From NCBI RefSeq assembly GCF_022489065.1, contig NZ_JAKVTW010000008.1, positions 62,001 to 126,000 of the forward strand: a stretch of DNA of 64,000 bases. Direction: 5' to 3'. Positions within the stretch are counted from its first letter, which is position 1; every line of letters begins with the position of its first letter. Made by a program: the position numbers and the translations under genes. This DNA comes from Vreelandella neptunia. Its GTDB lineage: Bacteria; Pseudomonadota; Gammaproteobacteria; Pseudomonadales; Halomonadaceae. Shown one piece after another: positions 26,460 through 38,771 of the stretch. Under the pieces are notes generated by a model, which made no database searches, was not told the DNA's origin, and saw only the letters and a list, made by a program, of their open reading frames with translations.

Positions 26460-26677
26460 AATCCATCCCTAGCCTGTTATCCATACATAATGGCTGCATT
26501 GTTCATATTGCACAAACCATGCAAACAATGAGCAACGTTTGTGGGTTCACTCTTCCGTGCTGAACTTTCTCTACGACTACGCTTCCAAGCTGTGTCTGTC
26601 CTAACTTATTGAAACAGCTTTTTAAAACCAGGATTTAGCAAGGCAGCTTTACTGCCCGCTTACTAAGGAAGCCATTT

Positions 26678-29230
<2,553 letters not shown>

Positions 29231-30478
29231 GTGCAGGAAACAGCACAGCAAGGAAAGTTTGCCTGGTGGCGACGAATTGCCCTATGGAAGAAGATTCTCG
29301 CAGGCTTGGCGCTGGGGATTTTGGCGGGTGCGCTGTTAGGCGACACCGCCAGTGTGTTTAAGCCACTCGGCGATATTTTCATCAACGCCATTATGATGCT
29401 GATTGTGCCGCTGGTGTTCTCTACCCTGGTGGTGGGCATTACCTCCATGCGCGACCCGCAGAAGATGGGCCATATTGGTGCGCGAACGATTACGCTCTAT
29501 TTGGTTACTACCGCTTTTGCCATCTCTATCGGCTTGGTGCTTTCCACCCTGCTGCAGCCGGGCGTGGGGGTTGATTTAAGCTTCGATTCAGAAATAGCGG
29601 CCAGCGAAGCACCATCGCTGGTCTCTATTTTGGTTAACTTAGTGCCCCGTAACCCGCTGGACGCCCTGGCCAACGGCAACATTATGCAGATCATTGTGTT
29701 TGCCATTGGGTTGGGTATTTCGCTGACGCTGATTGGCGAGAAAGGTGAGCCAGTCATGAAGGTATTCGATAGCTTCGCCGAGGCAATGTACAAGCTTACT
29801 GGCATTGTGATGGCGTTCGCACCTTTTGGCGTGTTCGGCTTGATTGCCCATGTCTCGGGCCAGTACGGCCTAGAGATTTTGCTGCCGCTGGCTAAGCTCA
29901 TTGGGGTGGTGTACCTGGCCAGTATTCTTCATGTACTGGTAGTCTACTCTGGCTTTATCTCTCTACTGGGGCGACTAAACCCCATGCGCTATTTACAGGG
30001 CAGCCTGGACGCCATTGTAGTGGCGTTCTCGTCCGCCTCTTCAGCAGGCACCCTGCCGGTCTCTATCCGCTGTGCGCAGAAGAACCTTGGCGTTTCTGAA
30101 GGGGTTTCTGGGTTTGTACTGCCCGTGGGCGCCACCATCAATATGGATGGCACAGCGCTTTATCAGGGCGTAGTGGTGCTATTTATTGCCCAAATGACCG
30201 GTACAGATTTGAGCATGTTGGATTACGGCATGATCGTTGCCACCGGCACGCTGGCCTCTATCGGTACGGCGGGAGTTCCGGGTGCAGGTCTAATAATGCT
30301 CTCGATAGTAATGGCGCAGATTGGCCTGCCGCTGGAAGCCATCGCCGTTGTCGCAGGGATTGACCGAATCCTGGATATGGCCCGTACCAGCGTCAACGTC
30401 GCGGGCGATTTAATGGTCACCACGCTGGTAGGTAAGAGCGAGGGTGAGCTCAACGAAGAAGTTTATAATCGCCGCTAA
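29231..30478 (+). CDS. dicarboxylate/amino acid:cation symporter (DAACS family)
   Basis: 415 residues starting with GTG behind AGGAGAAAGG. GltP/DctA fold with about eight membrane helices, the serine-rich re-entrant loop AFSSASSAGTLPVS and the conserved cation/substrate helix GATINMDGTALYQGV (normal NMDGT motif), plus ARTSVNVAGD in the last helix. It takes up glutamate/aspartate or C4-dicarboxylates with H+ or Na+; the substrate cannot be told by eye. Single gene. Confidence 0.93.
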   Translation: MQETAQQGKFAWWRRIALWKKILAGLALGILAGALLGDTASVFKPLGDIFINAIMMLIVPLVFSTLVVGITSMRDPQKMGHIGARTITLYLVTTAFAISIGLVLSTLLQPGVGVDLSFDSEIAASEAPSLVSILVNLVPRNPLDALANGNIMQIIVFAIGLGISLTLIGEKGEPVMKVFDSFAEAMYKLTGIVMAFAPFGVFGLIAHVSGQYGLEILLPLAKLIGVVYLASILHVLVVYSGFISLLGRLNPMRYLQGSLDAIVVAFSSASSAGTLPVSIRCAQKNLGVSEGVSGFVLPVGATINMDGTALYQGVVVLFIAQMTGTDLSMLDYGMIVATGTLASIGTAGVPGAGLIMLSIVMAQIGLPLEAIAVVAGIDRILDMARTSVNVAGDLMVTTLVGKSEGELNEEVYNRR

Positions 30479-30642
30479 GCTTAACGTTAGCCTTTATATA
30501 GCGTATGAAAAGCGTCCGTTGTGGTTAGCAGCGGGTGCTGCGCCTCCCCTCTGTCATAACCTCCCCCTCACTCTGCAGTTGTGAATCGCGCCATTTCTCG
30601 GCAACCTAGTTCATATTCACTTCTAAGCCGAGCACCGTTGCC

Positions 30643-31233
30643 ATGACTACCTCTTTTAATCAAACGCTCAGCGCAATCGACGCCCTCCATGCCGAGGATC
30701 CACGTTCTACCACGCTTGCGGATGGTACTTCTATGCCCCAGGAACTGGCCTACGCCCAACGCATGAGTGGCTGGTTAGACCGTGTGCATGATGCCCCGGA
30801 TGAAGTGCTGCGCTTAGCCGTTCGCGCCCAGCACCTACAGCGCTGGCTAGTACCGCGGGAGGAGTATCCTGAAGGGCGAGTGGGCTACCTAACCTGGCGG
30901 CGTGATCAGGGAAAGCGCGCTGGCGAAACGACTGCCAGACTCATGCGTGACGCAGGCTTTCAAGGGGAAGAAGCCGAGCGGGCCGCAACCATTATTGGCA
31001 AGAAAGGCCTGGGCCGCGACCCTGATGTACAAGCGCTGGAGGATTGCGCCTGCCTAGTGTTTCTAGAGAACTACTTTGCCGATTTTTCGCGCAAGATAGA
31101 ACACGACCACATGGTGCGTATTGTGCAGATGACCTGGCGCAAAATGTCGCCCCGCGCCCACGAATTGGCCCTAACGTTACCGATGTCTGACGCCTCAGCA
31201 GCGCTGGTAAAAGAAGCCCTGGGTGCTGAGTAA
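30643..31233 (+). CDS. DUF4202-family protein
   Basis: 196 residues, soluble, largely helical. Seen: LYAQRMSGWLDR-like AYAQRMSGWLDRVHDAPDEV, RAQHLQRWLVPREEYPEGR with an HLxRW motif, YLTWRRDQGKRAGE and the C-terminal LENYFADF region, which fit DUF4202. The conserved His and Asp residues suggest an HD-like metal fold, but no biochemical role is known to me. These genes are often linked to sulfite reductase, which is not present here. Confidence 0.75.
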   Translation: MTTSFNQTLSAIDALHAEDPRSTTLADGTSMPQELAYAQRMSGWLDRVHDAPDEVLRLAVRAQHLQRWLVPREEYPEGRVGYLTWRRDQGKRAGETTARLMRDAGFQGEEAERAATIIGKKGLGRDPDVQALEDCACLVFLENYFADFSRKIEHDHMVRIVQMTWRKMSPRAHELALTLPMSDASAALVKEALGAE

Positions 31234-31335
31234 GCCTTGGGGTAAAGCGCTACCGTAAGATGCAGCCGGGCAGTCACTGCGGTAAAGTAGCCGTCTTATT
31301 TTTTTGCGCCCCCGGCACTGACGGCTTGATCAACT

Positions 31336-34300
31336 ATGATTGCATCCTTAGATACGCGTACCGCCCCGTTTGAACGTTTGGGTAAAGATTACGTACGATT
31401 TCTACAAGCCCTTAAAACGCGGGGTTTTGAGGGTGAAATCGCCCCCGACTACGCCAACCGCACGGTGCTGGCGACGGATAACTCGATTTATCAACGCTTG
31501 CCCCAGGCGGCGGTCTACCCCAAGCATGCCGAAGATATTGAACGGCTAACCCGACTGGCTGCGCAAACCACGCATCGTGGCATTGTGTTAACGCCCCGTG
31601 GCGGCGGTACCGGCACCAACGGCCAGTCGCTCACCGACGGTATCGTGGTGGACGTTTCCCGCCATATGAATCACATCATTGAGATCGATGTTGAGAACCG
31701 CCGGGTGCGCGTTCAGGCCGGGGTGATCAAGGATCAGCTCAACGCGGCACTCAAACCCCATGGGCTTTTTTTTGCCCCAGAGCTCTCCACCTCTAATCGC
31801 GCCACCATTGGCGGCATGATTTCCACCGATGCCAGCGGCCAGGGTAGCTGTGAATATGGCAAAACCCGCGACCATGTGCTGGAACTCGATACCATTCTGA
31901 TTGGCGGAAAACACCTAGACAGCCGCGCATTAACACAGGATGAAGAGCTGGCTGAGCGCCAGCAGGAAGGCGTACTGGGGCGCGTACATTCCACCGCCGC
32001 CGAGATTATCGACCAGCAGCGTGACTTGATTGCGGCCAAGTTCCCCCCGCTCAACCGCTGCTTGACCGGCTACGACTTAGCCCACCTCCGCGATGGCGAA
32101 GGTCAGCTTAATCTCAACAGCCTGCTGTGCGGCTCAGAAGGCTCATTGGGCTTTCTAAACGAAGCCGTGCTGAACGTGTTGCCGATCCCCAAATACTCAA
32201 CGCTGGTCAATGTGCGCTATACCAGCTTTATGGATGCGTTACGGGATGCTAAAGCGTTAAAAGCCAGTGCCTCGCTGCCTACCTCCATCGAGACCGTCGA
32301 TGACACCGTGCTGCAACTGGCCATGGAAGACTTTGTCTGGGACAGCGTAGCCGAGTTTTTCCCGGCCACCGGAAGTACGCCGATTCGAGGCATTAACCTA
32401 ATCGAGTTTAATGATAACGATGAGAGCGCTCTCGCTGAGCGTGTGCGCGCCTTCACTGAACACCTTACCCAAGACGCCACCGTCGAGCGGCTAGGCTATA
32501 CCCTGGCCGAAGGGCGTGGGCAGATTCAAAAAGTCTACGCCATGCGCAAACGTTCAGTGGGTTTGCTCGGCAACGTACAGGGCGAGAAGCGCCCGATTGC
32601 GTTTGTGGAAGACACCGCCGTACCGCCAGAGCACCTGGCGGACTTTATCGCCGAGTTCCGCGCGGCGCTCGATGCTCGTGGGCTTTCCTACGGCATGTTT
32701 GGTCATGTGGATGCGGGGGTACTGCACGTGCGCCCCGCGATCGACATGAAAGACCCTGAGCAGGAAATGCTGATTCGCGCGGTGTCCGATGAAGTGGCCG
32801 CGCTTACCCAGAAATATGGTGGCCTGCTGTGGGGCGAACACGGCAAGGGCGTGCGCTCTGAGTATGCGCCCAAGTTCTTTGGCGAACTCTACCCCAGTCT
32901 GCAGCGGGTAAAAGCCGCTTTTGACCCCTACAACCAGCTTAACCCCGGAAAGATCGCCTCACCCGCTGAAAGCGTCGAGCTCATCGCCAAGGATAGTGAC
33001 CCCGATTTATTGACGGTCGATGGCGTAACCATGCGCGGCCAGCTCGACCGCACGATCGACGAACGCGCCTGGCAGGCCTACGACGCCGCGGTGTACTGCA
33101 ATGGCAACGGCGCCTGCTACAACTATGATGTTGATGACCCCATGTGCCCCTCCTGGAAGGCGACGCGAGATCGCCGCCATTCGCCCAAAGGCCGCGCCAG
33201 CCTGATCCGCGAGTGGCTGCGCCTGCAGACCCAGGCGGGGATTGATGTGGTCGAGGAGTCGCGTAAGAAGAAAGCCGAGGGCGGCTGGGGCTTTATTAAA
33301 AGCTTCCCACAGCGGGTGGCGAATACCCTGAGTCGCAAGCAGCACCACGACTACTCCCATGAAGTCTACGACGCCATGGCGGGCTGCCTGGCGTGTAAAT
33401 CCTGCGCGGGGCAATGCCCCATCAAGGTCAATGTCCCCCAGTTTCGCTCGCAGTTTTTGGAGGTCTACCACGGCCGCTACCTGCGCCCGATTCGCGACTA
33501 CGTGATTGGCGGCACCGAGTTTATGCTGCCTACCCTGGCCAAGGTCGCGCCGCTATATAACGCGATGATGGGGCAGCGTTGGGTGGAAAATCTCATGCGC
33601 AGTACGCTGGGCATGAGCGACTCCCCGGCGCTCTCCCGTGCTAGCGTTAAAAAACAGCTGCGAGCTTGGGGCGTTGCCGAAGCGACGCCGCTGTCGCTGG
33701 CTCTGTTGACCGAACAACAGCGCGCTAACAGCGTGATTATTGTTCAGGACGCCTTCACCACCCACTTTGAAGCCAAGCTGGTCATGGACGTGGTAGAGCT
33801 ACTCTCGCGTCTCAATCTACGCGTATTCGTGATGCCCTATTCGGCTAACGGCAAACCCCTCCAGGTGCAAGGCTTCTTGGGCGCCTTCGAGCGTACCGCT
33901 GCCAAGCAGGCCAAACGGCTGCGCACCCTAGCCCGCTTTGATATCCCCCTGGTGGGCATCGACCCAGCGATGACGCTCACCTACCGCCAGGAGTACGTAA
34001 AAGCGTTAGGTGAAGACGCGGTGCCGGAGGTGCTGATGCTGCAGGAGTGGCTGGCGACGCGCATCAATACGTTAGCATCCAGCCAGCTCAAGCTAACCGC
34101 CCCAGGCTTTAAGCTGCTCTCCCACTGCACCGAGAAGACCAACGCACCGGGCAGTCCTAAAGCGTGGCAGCAGGTATTTGCGGCGTTTGGGTTAGAGCTT
34201 GAGCTAATGGCCACCGGCTGCTGCGGCATGTCCGGTACCTATGGCCACGAAACCCGCAACGTCGCTACGTCGAAAACCATCTACGCCCAGTCGTGGCAGC

Positions 34301-34437
34301 CCCAGGTGGAAGCTGAAGGAAACACTGGCAAGTTACTGGCCACCGGCTACTCCTGCCGCAGCCAGGTGAAGCGCTACTCGAATCAAGTACTGCAACACCC
34401 TTTACAGGCACTACTCGTTGCCTTAAAGCGCAGCTAA
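31336..34437 (+). CDS. ydiJ: YdiJ-like FAD-binding and Fe-S dehydrogenase
   Basis: 1033 residues, the size of E. coli YdiJ (about 1018), which is reported as a D-2-hydroxyglutarate dehydrogenase. N-terminal FAD domain of the VAO type (LTPRGGGTGTNGQS, FFAPELSTSNRATIGGMIS), an FAD-oxidase C-terminal lid (FGHVDAGVLHVRPAID, GEHGKGVRSEY), an iron-sulfur part with CLACKSCAGQCPIKVNVP, and a CCG domain (HCTEKTN and ATGCCGMSGTYGHE). The fusion of all three is characteristic. No strong ribosome site is seen. Substrate is inferred from the family. Confidence 0.88.
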   Translation: MIASLDTRTAPFERLGKDYVRFLQALKTRGFEGEIAPDYANRTVLATDNSIYQRLPQAAVYPKHAEDIERLTRLAAQTTHRGIVLTPRGGGTGTNGQSLTDGIVVDVSRHMNHIIEIDVENRRVRVQAGVIKDQLNAALKPHGLFFAPELSTSNRATIGGMISTDASGQGSCEYGKTRDHVLELDTILIGGKHLDSRALTQDEELAERQQEGVLGRVHSTAAEIIDQQRDLIAAKFPPLNRCLTGYDLAHLRDGEGQLNLNSLLCGSEGSLGFLNEAVLNVLPIPKYSTLVNVRYTSFMDALRDAKALKASASLPTSIETVDDTVLQLAMEDFVWDSVAEFFPATGSTPIRGINLIEFNDNDESALAERVRAFTEHLTQDATVERLGYTLAEGRGQIQKVYAMRKRSVGLLGNVQGEKRPIAFVEDTAVPPEHLADFIAEFRAALDARGLSYGMFGHVDAGVLHVRPAIDMKDPEQEMLIRAVSDEVAALTQKYGGLLWGEHGKGVRSEYAPKFFGELYPSLQRVKAAFDPYNQLNPGKIASPAESVELIAKDSDPDLLTVDGVTMRGQLDRTIDERAWQAYDAAVYCNGNGACYNYDVDDPMCPSWKATRDRRHSPKGRASLIREWLRLQTQAGIDVVEESRKKKAEGGWGFIKSFPQRVANTLSRKQHHDYSHEVYDAMAGCLACKSCAGQCPIKVNVPQFRSQFLEVYHGRYLRPIRDYVIGGTEFMLPTLAKVAPLYNAMMGQRWVENLMRSTLGMSDSPALSRASVKKQLRAWGVAEATPLSLALLTEQQRANSVIIVQDAFTTHFEAKLVMDVVELLSRLNLRVFVMPYSANGKPLQVQGFLGAFERTAAKQAKRLRTLARFDIPLVGIDPAMTLTYRQEYVKALGEDAVPEVLMLQEWLATRINTLASSQLKLTAPGFKLLSHCTEKTNAPGSPKAWQQVFAAFGLELELMATGCCGMSGTYGHETRNVATSKTIYAQSWQPQVEAEGNTGKLLATGYSCRSQVKRYSNQVLQHPLQALLVALKRS

Positions 34438-34439
34438 AA

Positions 34440-34467
34440 TTTGTACAAACACTAAACCTTGTATAAT
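34440..34467 (+). promoter_or_regulatory. sigma-70 promoter of the RND efflux operon
   Basis: A perfect -10 box TATAAT at 34462-34467 with a TTTGTA/TTGTAC -35 at 34440-34446 (15-16 base spacing). TTGTACAA at 34441-34448 is a palindrome and is half repeated as TTGTATAA at 34459-34466, so a repressor could cover the promoter. It lies 20 bases before the GTG start of the adaptor gene. Confidence 0.65.
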
Positions 34468-34485
34468 GTTGAGGGAGCTAACGGC

Positions 34486-35601
34486 GTGCAGTGTAAAAAG
34501 CTGTCACGCTGTTCTTTACTTGTTTTTTCAGGAGCTGCCTTGTTGTCTCTATTTCCCTCCCTGACTCGCCTAGGCGCAGGCGCTGTTTTAACCCTGAGCC
34601 TAGCGGCCCTGGCGGTAGCACAGGAAAATCGTGTTGAGACGCAGGTGGTAGCTGACTCTCCGCGGATAGAGGTGTTGCCGTTGACCGGTAGCGTCAGCGC
34701 CCCACAAACCTCCCAGCTGTCGAGCGCTGAAGCGGGTCAGGTAAGCGAGCTAACGGTTGAGATGGGCGACACAGTTACTCAAGGCCAGCCGCTGCTCTCT
34801 CTGGATACCCGCGATATTAGCCTGGAAAGCCAGCGCGCCCGCGCGGATCTGTCCCAGGCCGAAGCCGAGCGCGACGAAGCACAACGTTTAGTGAGCGAAG
34901 CTAACCAACTTTCGGCGCAAAACTTTGCCGCCAGCGACCGCCGCCAGCGTGAAAGTGCTTTAGCAGCGGCCCAGGCCACCCTTGAAGCGCGCCGAGCCGA
35001 CTACAGCTTGGCCCAGCTGCAACTCGAGCGTCACCAGATACGCGCGCCCTTTGACGGCATGGTCACCCACCGGGAGAGCAATGTCGGTGAGTGGATCAAC
35101 CCTGGCGATACCCTGCTCACCTTGGTCGATTTAGCGTCTCTTCGCTTGGATTTCCCGGTGCCACTCTCTGCCTACCAGCGCTTCGAAGGCTCTCAACTAG
35201 AGGTCCGCTTAGAAGGTAGTGATCAATGGCTCCCGGCGCGCACCCTCGCGCGCATTCCCGTTGATGCCAGTTCACGACAGTTTCTACTTCGCGCGATGCC
35301 GGAGTTGCCACTGGAGATGCTACCGGGGATGGCTGTGGAAGGCCGTTTACAGCTTAACGGCGAAAGCGGACCCAGCGTGCCGCGGGATGCCCTTATTCGC
35401 CGCCCTGATGGCAGCGTCAGCGTTTGGCTAGCTCGCCAGAGTGATAATACTTGGCAGGCGTTCGAGCAGCGGGTTGAGATCGGCAGCAGCTACCAGGGAG
35501 AGGTCGCCGTGAATGAGGGCCTATCAGCGGGAGACCGTGTCATCGTCGTCGGTAATGAGCGGCTTGAAGAGGGGCAAGAAGTGTCCCTGAGCGACGACTA
35601 A
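34486..35601 (+). CDS. RND efflux periplasmic adaptor (HlyD/MFP family)
   Basis: About 371 residues from the GTG at 34486, which has GAGGGAG at proper distance; the TTG at 34459 falls inside the promoter. Two hydrophobic stretches near the start (SLLVFSGAALLSLF and GAGAVLTLSLAALAVAQE) form the export signal. Then the lipoyl/barrel-sandwich (SAEAGQVSELTVEMGDTV), an alpha-hairpin (RARADLSQAEAERDEAQRLV), beta-barrel (FDGMVTHRESNVGEWINPG) and membrane-proximal domain. It forms a pump with the following permease, 17 bases away. No outer-membrane channel gene is nearby, so a shared TolC is presumed. Confidence 0.92.
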   Translation: MQCKKLSRCSLLVFSGAALLSLFPSLTRLGAGAVLTLSLAALAVAQENRVETQVVADSPRIEVLPLTGSVSAPQTSQLSSAEAGQVSELTVEMGDTVTQGQPLLSLDTRDISLESQRARADLSQAEAERDEAQRLVSEANQLSAQNFAASDRRQRESALAAAQATLEARRADYSLAQLQLERHQIRAPFDGMVTHRESNVGEWINPGDTLLTLVDLASLRLDFPVPLSAYQRFEGSQLEVRLEGSDQWLPARTLARIPVDASSRQFLLRAMPELPLEMLPGMAVEGRLQLNGESGPSVPRDALIRRPDGSVSVWLARQSDNTWQAFEQRVEIGSSYQGEVAVNEGLSAGDRVIVVGNERLEEGQEVSLSDD

Positions 35602-35618
35602 AGGAGCGATACCCGCAT

Positions 35619-38600
35619 ATGTTTGCCGCCATCATTCGTCACGGCATCTTGGTTAGCGTTATTACGCTGATCCTTTTGATTCTGGGGATCGCCGCCATCT
35701 GGCGCATCCCGGTACAGATGATCCCCGACCTGGAAACCCGCGTGGTGGGTATTGAGACCCAGTGGCCGGGAGCTACGCCGCAGGATATTGAAAAGGATAT
35801 CTTGATTGAGCAGGAGGAGTTTCTGCGCAATGTGCCCAACCTACAGCGCATGGAGTCCACCGCCAGCAGCGGCAGCGCCGAAATCGAGCTGGAGTTCCCC
35901 TTTGGCGTCGATCTCACCGAAACCTTGATTCGAGTTAACAACGCGCTCAGCCAAGTGCCCTCCTATCCCAACAACGTCGACCAGCCGCGTATTGTCGCCA
36001 ACTCTTTTTCTGCCAACGCCTTTATGTACTTTAACGTTGGCCCTCGGGAAGGCAACCCGCGCCAGCTCGACATGCCCGCCATGCGCGACTACCTGGAAGA
36101 TAACGTTCGCCCGCGCCTGGAAAGCGTTGCGGGCGTCTCGGAAGTCACGGTTTCCGGAGGCGCCGAGCGGCAAATGCAACTGCTGATCGACCCTGAGGCG
36201 CTAGCCGCCCGTGCACTGAGTATCGCTGATATTCAAAATGCACTTCAAGCCCGCAACCAGGATGTCTCCGGTGGCAACCTAGAGAGCGGTAAACGCCGCT
36301 ACCTGCTGCGTACCGTAGGCCGCTTTGAGGATGTAGAGAGTCTTGAAGCCCTGATTCTCATCCGCGACGGCGACGCGGTTACCCGGCTAAGCGATGTGGC
36401 TGAAGTGCGCCAATCCTACGCCGAACTCACTTCTCGCGCTTACAGCTCGGATGGTCAGCCGGCATTGAGCGTGCAGGTGCGCCGTGAGCCGGGCGCCAAT
36501 GTGATTGATATCAAGCGCGCTATGCTCGATGAAGTCGCGGCGCTTAATGAAGGCCTGCTAGCCGAGCAGGGTATGCGTATGACGCTCTCCAGCGACGACG
36601 TGCGCTACGTGGAGTCGTCGATTGCCAATGTCTGGGTCAACCTGGGGCTTGGCGCGCTGTTTGCCACCCTGGTGATGTACGCTTTTCTTCGCTCAGCCCG
36701 AGCCACCGTGGCCGGGGTCATCGGCATTCCCATTTGTACTATTGCTGCCTTTCTAGGCCTGCTGCTGGCGGGCCGTACGCTCAATGTCATTTCGCTGGCG
36801 GGCGTTGCTTTCGCTATTGGCATGACGATAGACAACACCATCGTGGTACTGGAGAGCATTGAGACTCAGCGCCGACGTGGCTTGGCGCGCTTCGAAGCGG
36901 CTCTAGAGGGTGTCAAGCAAGTATGGCCCGCGGTGCTCGCCTCAACGCTGACCACTATTTTAGTCTTTGTGCCCATCTTCTTTATTCAGCAGGAAGCCGG
37001 GCAGCTCTACTCCGATATTGCGGTGGCCATCTCGACCTCGATTATTGTCTCGATGGTGGTCGCCATTACCGTTATTCCCACCCTGGGCGCGCATATCGAT
37101 TTTCGCGGTAAAGAGAGCGCTTCAACGTCATCGCCGCGCTGGGTACGCGGCTGCCTGTGGGTGGTAGATGGTATGATTCGCACGGCTTCCCGGCGCTTTC
37201 TCGCTATCGTGCTGGGCATCCTGGGAGGTATCGGTATTTTTGTCTGGCTGACGCCTCCGGCGGAGTACCTGCCCGAAGGCGAAGAGGCCAAAACCTTTGC
37301 CAGCATGAACGCCCCGGCAAGTTACAATTTGGCCACCATGGATGCGATTGCCCAAATCCTTCAGCAAGAACTGGAGCCCCATGTGGGCGCTGAGCCTGAG
37401 CGCTTCGAGGGCGGCGATACCGACATTCCGCCGATTCGCACCATGGGCATTCAAGCCGAAGCCCAAAGCCTGCGGATTATTGCGGAAACCATCGACCCCA
37501 CCCACATTGAAGCGTTGATGGACGCCCTCACCCGGCGCTTTGAGAAATACCCAGATATGCGCGCCTTTGCCGCCCGCGGCTCGATTATCTCCAGCAATGA
37601 CGGCGGAACGCGCAGTATCACGCTGGATATTGCCGGCAACGATCTGAACGAACTCTACACCACCGCCAATGCCATTTATCAGCGCGCCGAGACAGTGTTC
37701 GACAACCCGCGCATTCAGTCGCGGCCCTCCGCTCTGGATCTTGGCCAGCCGCTGATCGAGGTTTATCCCAACTGGGAGCGCGCGGCAGAAGTCGGCTTGG
37801 ACACCAATGCACTGGGCACCACCGTCGCGGTGCTCACCAACGGTGCCTACCTGGATGACTTCTATCTCGACGATGAAAAAATCGACCTTTACGGCTACGG
37901 CCCCGAAGCAGGCAATATCGACCTGGATGCCCTCGCCACCCTGCCCATCTATACCCCTTCTGGGGTAAGCGTTCCTCTCAATACTCTTGCCGAGATTCGC
38001 GAGACGGTGGGAACGGCGACGCTGCGGCGGGTAGATGGTCGCCGCAGCGTTACGTTAGACGTCATTCCACCCCGCAGCGTGGCGCTGGAAGCCGGTATCG
38101 AGCAAATGCAGCGCGAGGTGATCGAGCCACTGCGCAATGAGGGCGCCATACCCGCCGACATTAATGTCAGCGTGACCGGCGCGGGGGATCAGTTAGATGC
38201 CACCCGCCAGGCACTTACCAGCAATGCGCTAATTGCGTTAGCGATTGTTTATCTGCTGCTGGTGGCGATTTTTGCCCACTGGGGTTATCCGCTGCTTATC
38301 CTCGCCACTATTCCGCTAGGTGCCGCCGGCGGAATAGTGGGACTCTGGCTGATGAATACCGTGGGCGCGCAGCTGCCGAAAATTGGCTTGAATGCCATCA
38401 GTCAGCCGTTTGATATGATCACCATGCTGGGCTTTTTGATTCTGATGGGAACGGTGGTCAACAACCCGATACTAGTGGTTCATCAGGCGAGGGAGAATCT
38501 ACGCTCGGCGAGCATGGGAGTGCGGGAAGCCGTTCAACAGGCGGTAGAGAGCCGCTTACGGCCGATTGCCATGACGACTCTTACCACCCTGTGCGGCCTT

Positions 38601-38762
38601 TCACCGCTAGTATTTCTACCCGGAGAAGGCACCGAGCTCTACCGCGGTGTCGGTGCCATTGTGCTATTTGGGCTGCTCGGTACGGCAATTGTTACCGTCA
38701 CCTTCTTGCCAGCCCTTACCGTTGCCGTGCTCAGCTGGAGAACCAAAAAGTCGTCAAACTAA
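35619..38762 (+). CDS. RND efflux permease
   Basis: 1047 residues with the RND layout: TM1 at the start, large periplasmic loop, TM2-6 from about residue 338, second loop from about 560, TM8-12 at the end. AAGGAGCG precedes the ATG. The proton-relay helix reads AIGMTIDNTIVVLES (about 399-413): Asp405 is kept but the second Asp of AcrB is Asn. In the TM10 helix MGTVVNNPILVVHQ the usual relay Lys is Asn. This marks a distinct RND subgroup; substrate unknown. Forms an operon with the adaptor; converges with trpC 10 bases later. Confidence 0.93.
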   Translation: MFAAIIRHGILVSVITLILLILGIAAIWRIPVQMIPDLETRVVGIETQWPGATPQDIEKDILIEQEEFLRNVPNLQRMESTASSGSAEIELEFPFGVDLTETLIRVNNALSQVPSYPNNVDQPRIVANSFSANAFMYFNVGPREGNPRQLDMPAMRDYLEDNVRPRLESVAGVSEVTVSGGAERQMQLLIDPEALAARALSIADIQNALQARNQDVSGGNLESGKRRYLLRTVGRFEDVESLEALILIRDGDAVTRLSDVAEVRQSYAELTSRAYSSDGQPALSVQVRREPGANVIDIKRAMLDEVAALNEGLLAEQGMRMTLSSDDVRYVESSIANVWVNLGLGALFATLVMYAFLRSARATVAGVIGIPICTIAAFLGLLLAGRTLNVISLAGVAFAIGMTIDNTIVVLESIETQRRRGLARFEAALEGVKQVWPAVLASTLTTILVFVPIFFIQQEAGQLYSDIAVAISTSIIVSMVVAITVIPTLGAHIDFRGKESASTSSPRWVRGCLWVVDGMIRTASRRFLAIVLGILGGIGIFVWLTPPAEYLPEGEEAKTFASMNAPASYNLATMDAIAQILQQELEPHVGAEPERFEGGDTDIPPIRTMGIQAEAQSLRIIAETIDPTHIEALMDALTRRFEKYPDMRAFAARGSIISSNDGGTRSITLDIAGNDLNELYTTANAIYQRAETVFDNPRIQSRPSALDLGQPLIEVYPNWERAAEVGLDTNALGTTVAVLTNGAYLDDFYLDDEKIDLYGYGPEAGNIDLDALATLPIYTPSGVSVPLNTLAEIRETVGTATLRRVDGRRSVTLDVIPPRSVALEAGIEQMQREVIEPLRNEGAIPADINVSVTGAGDQLDATRQALTSNALIALAIVYLLLVAIFAHWGYPLLILATIPLGAAGGIVGLWLMNTVGAQLPKIGLNAISQPFDMITMLGFLILMGTVVNNPILVVHQARENLRSASMGVREAVQQAVESRLRPIAMTTLTTLCGLSPLVFLPGEGTELYRGVGAIVLFGLLGTAIVTVTFLPALTVAVLSWRTKKSSN

Positions 38763-38771
38763 AAGCGAGCG

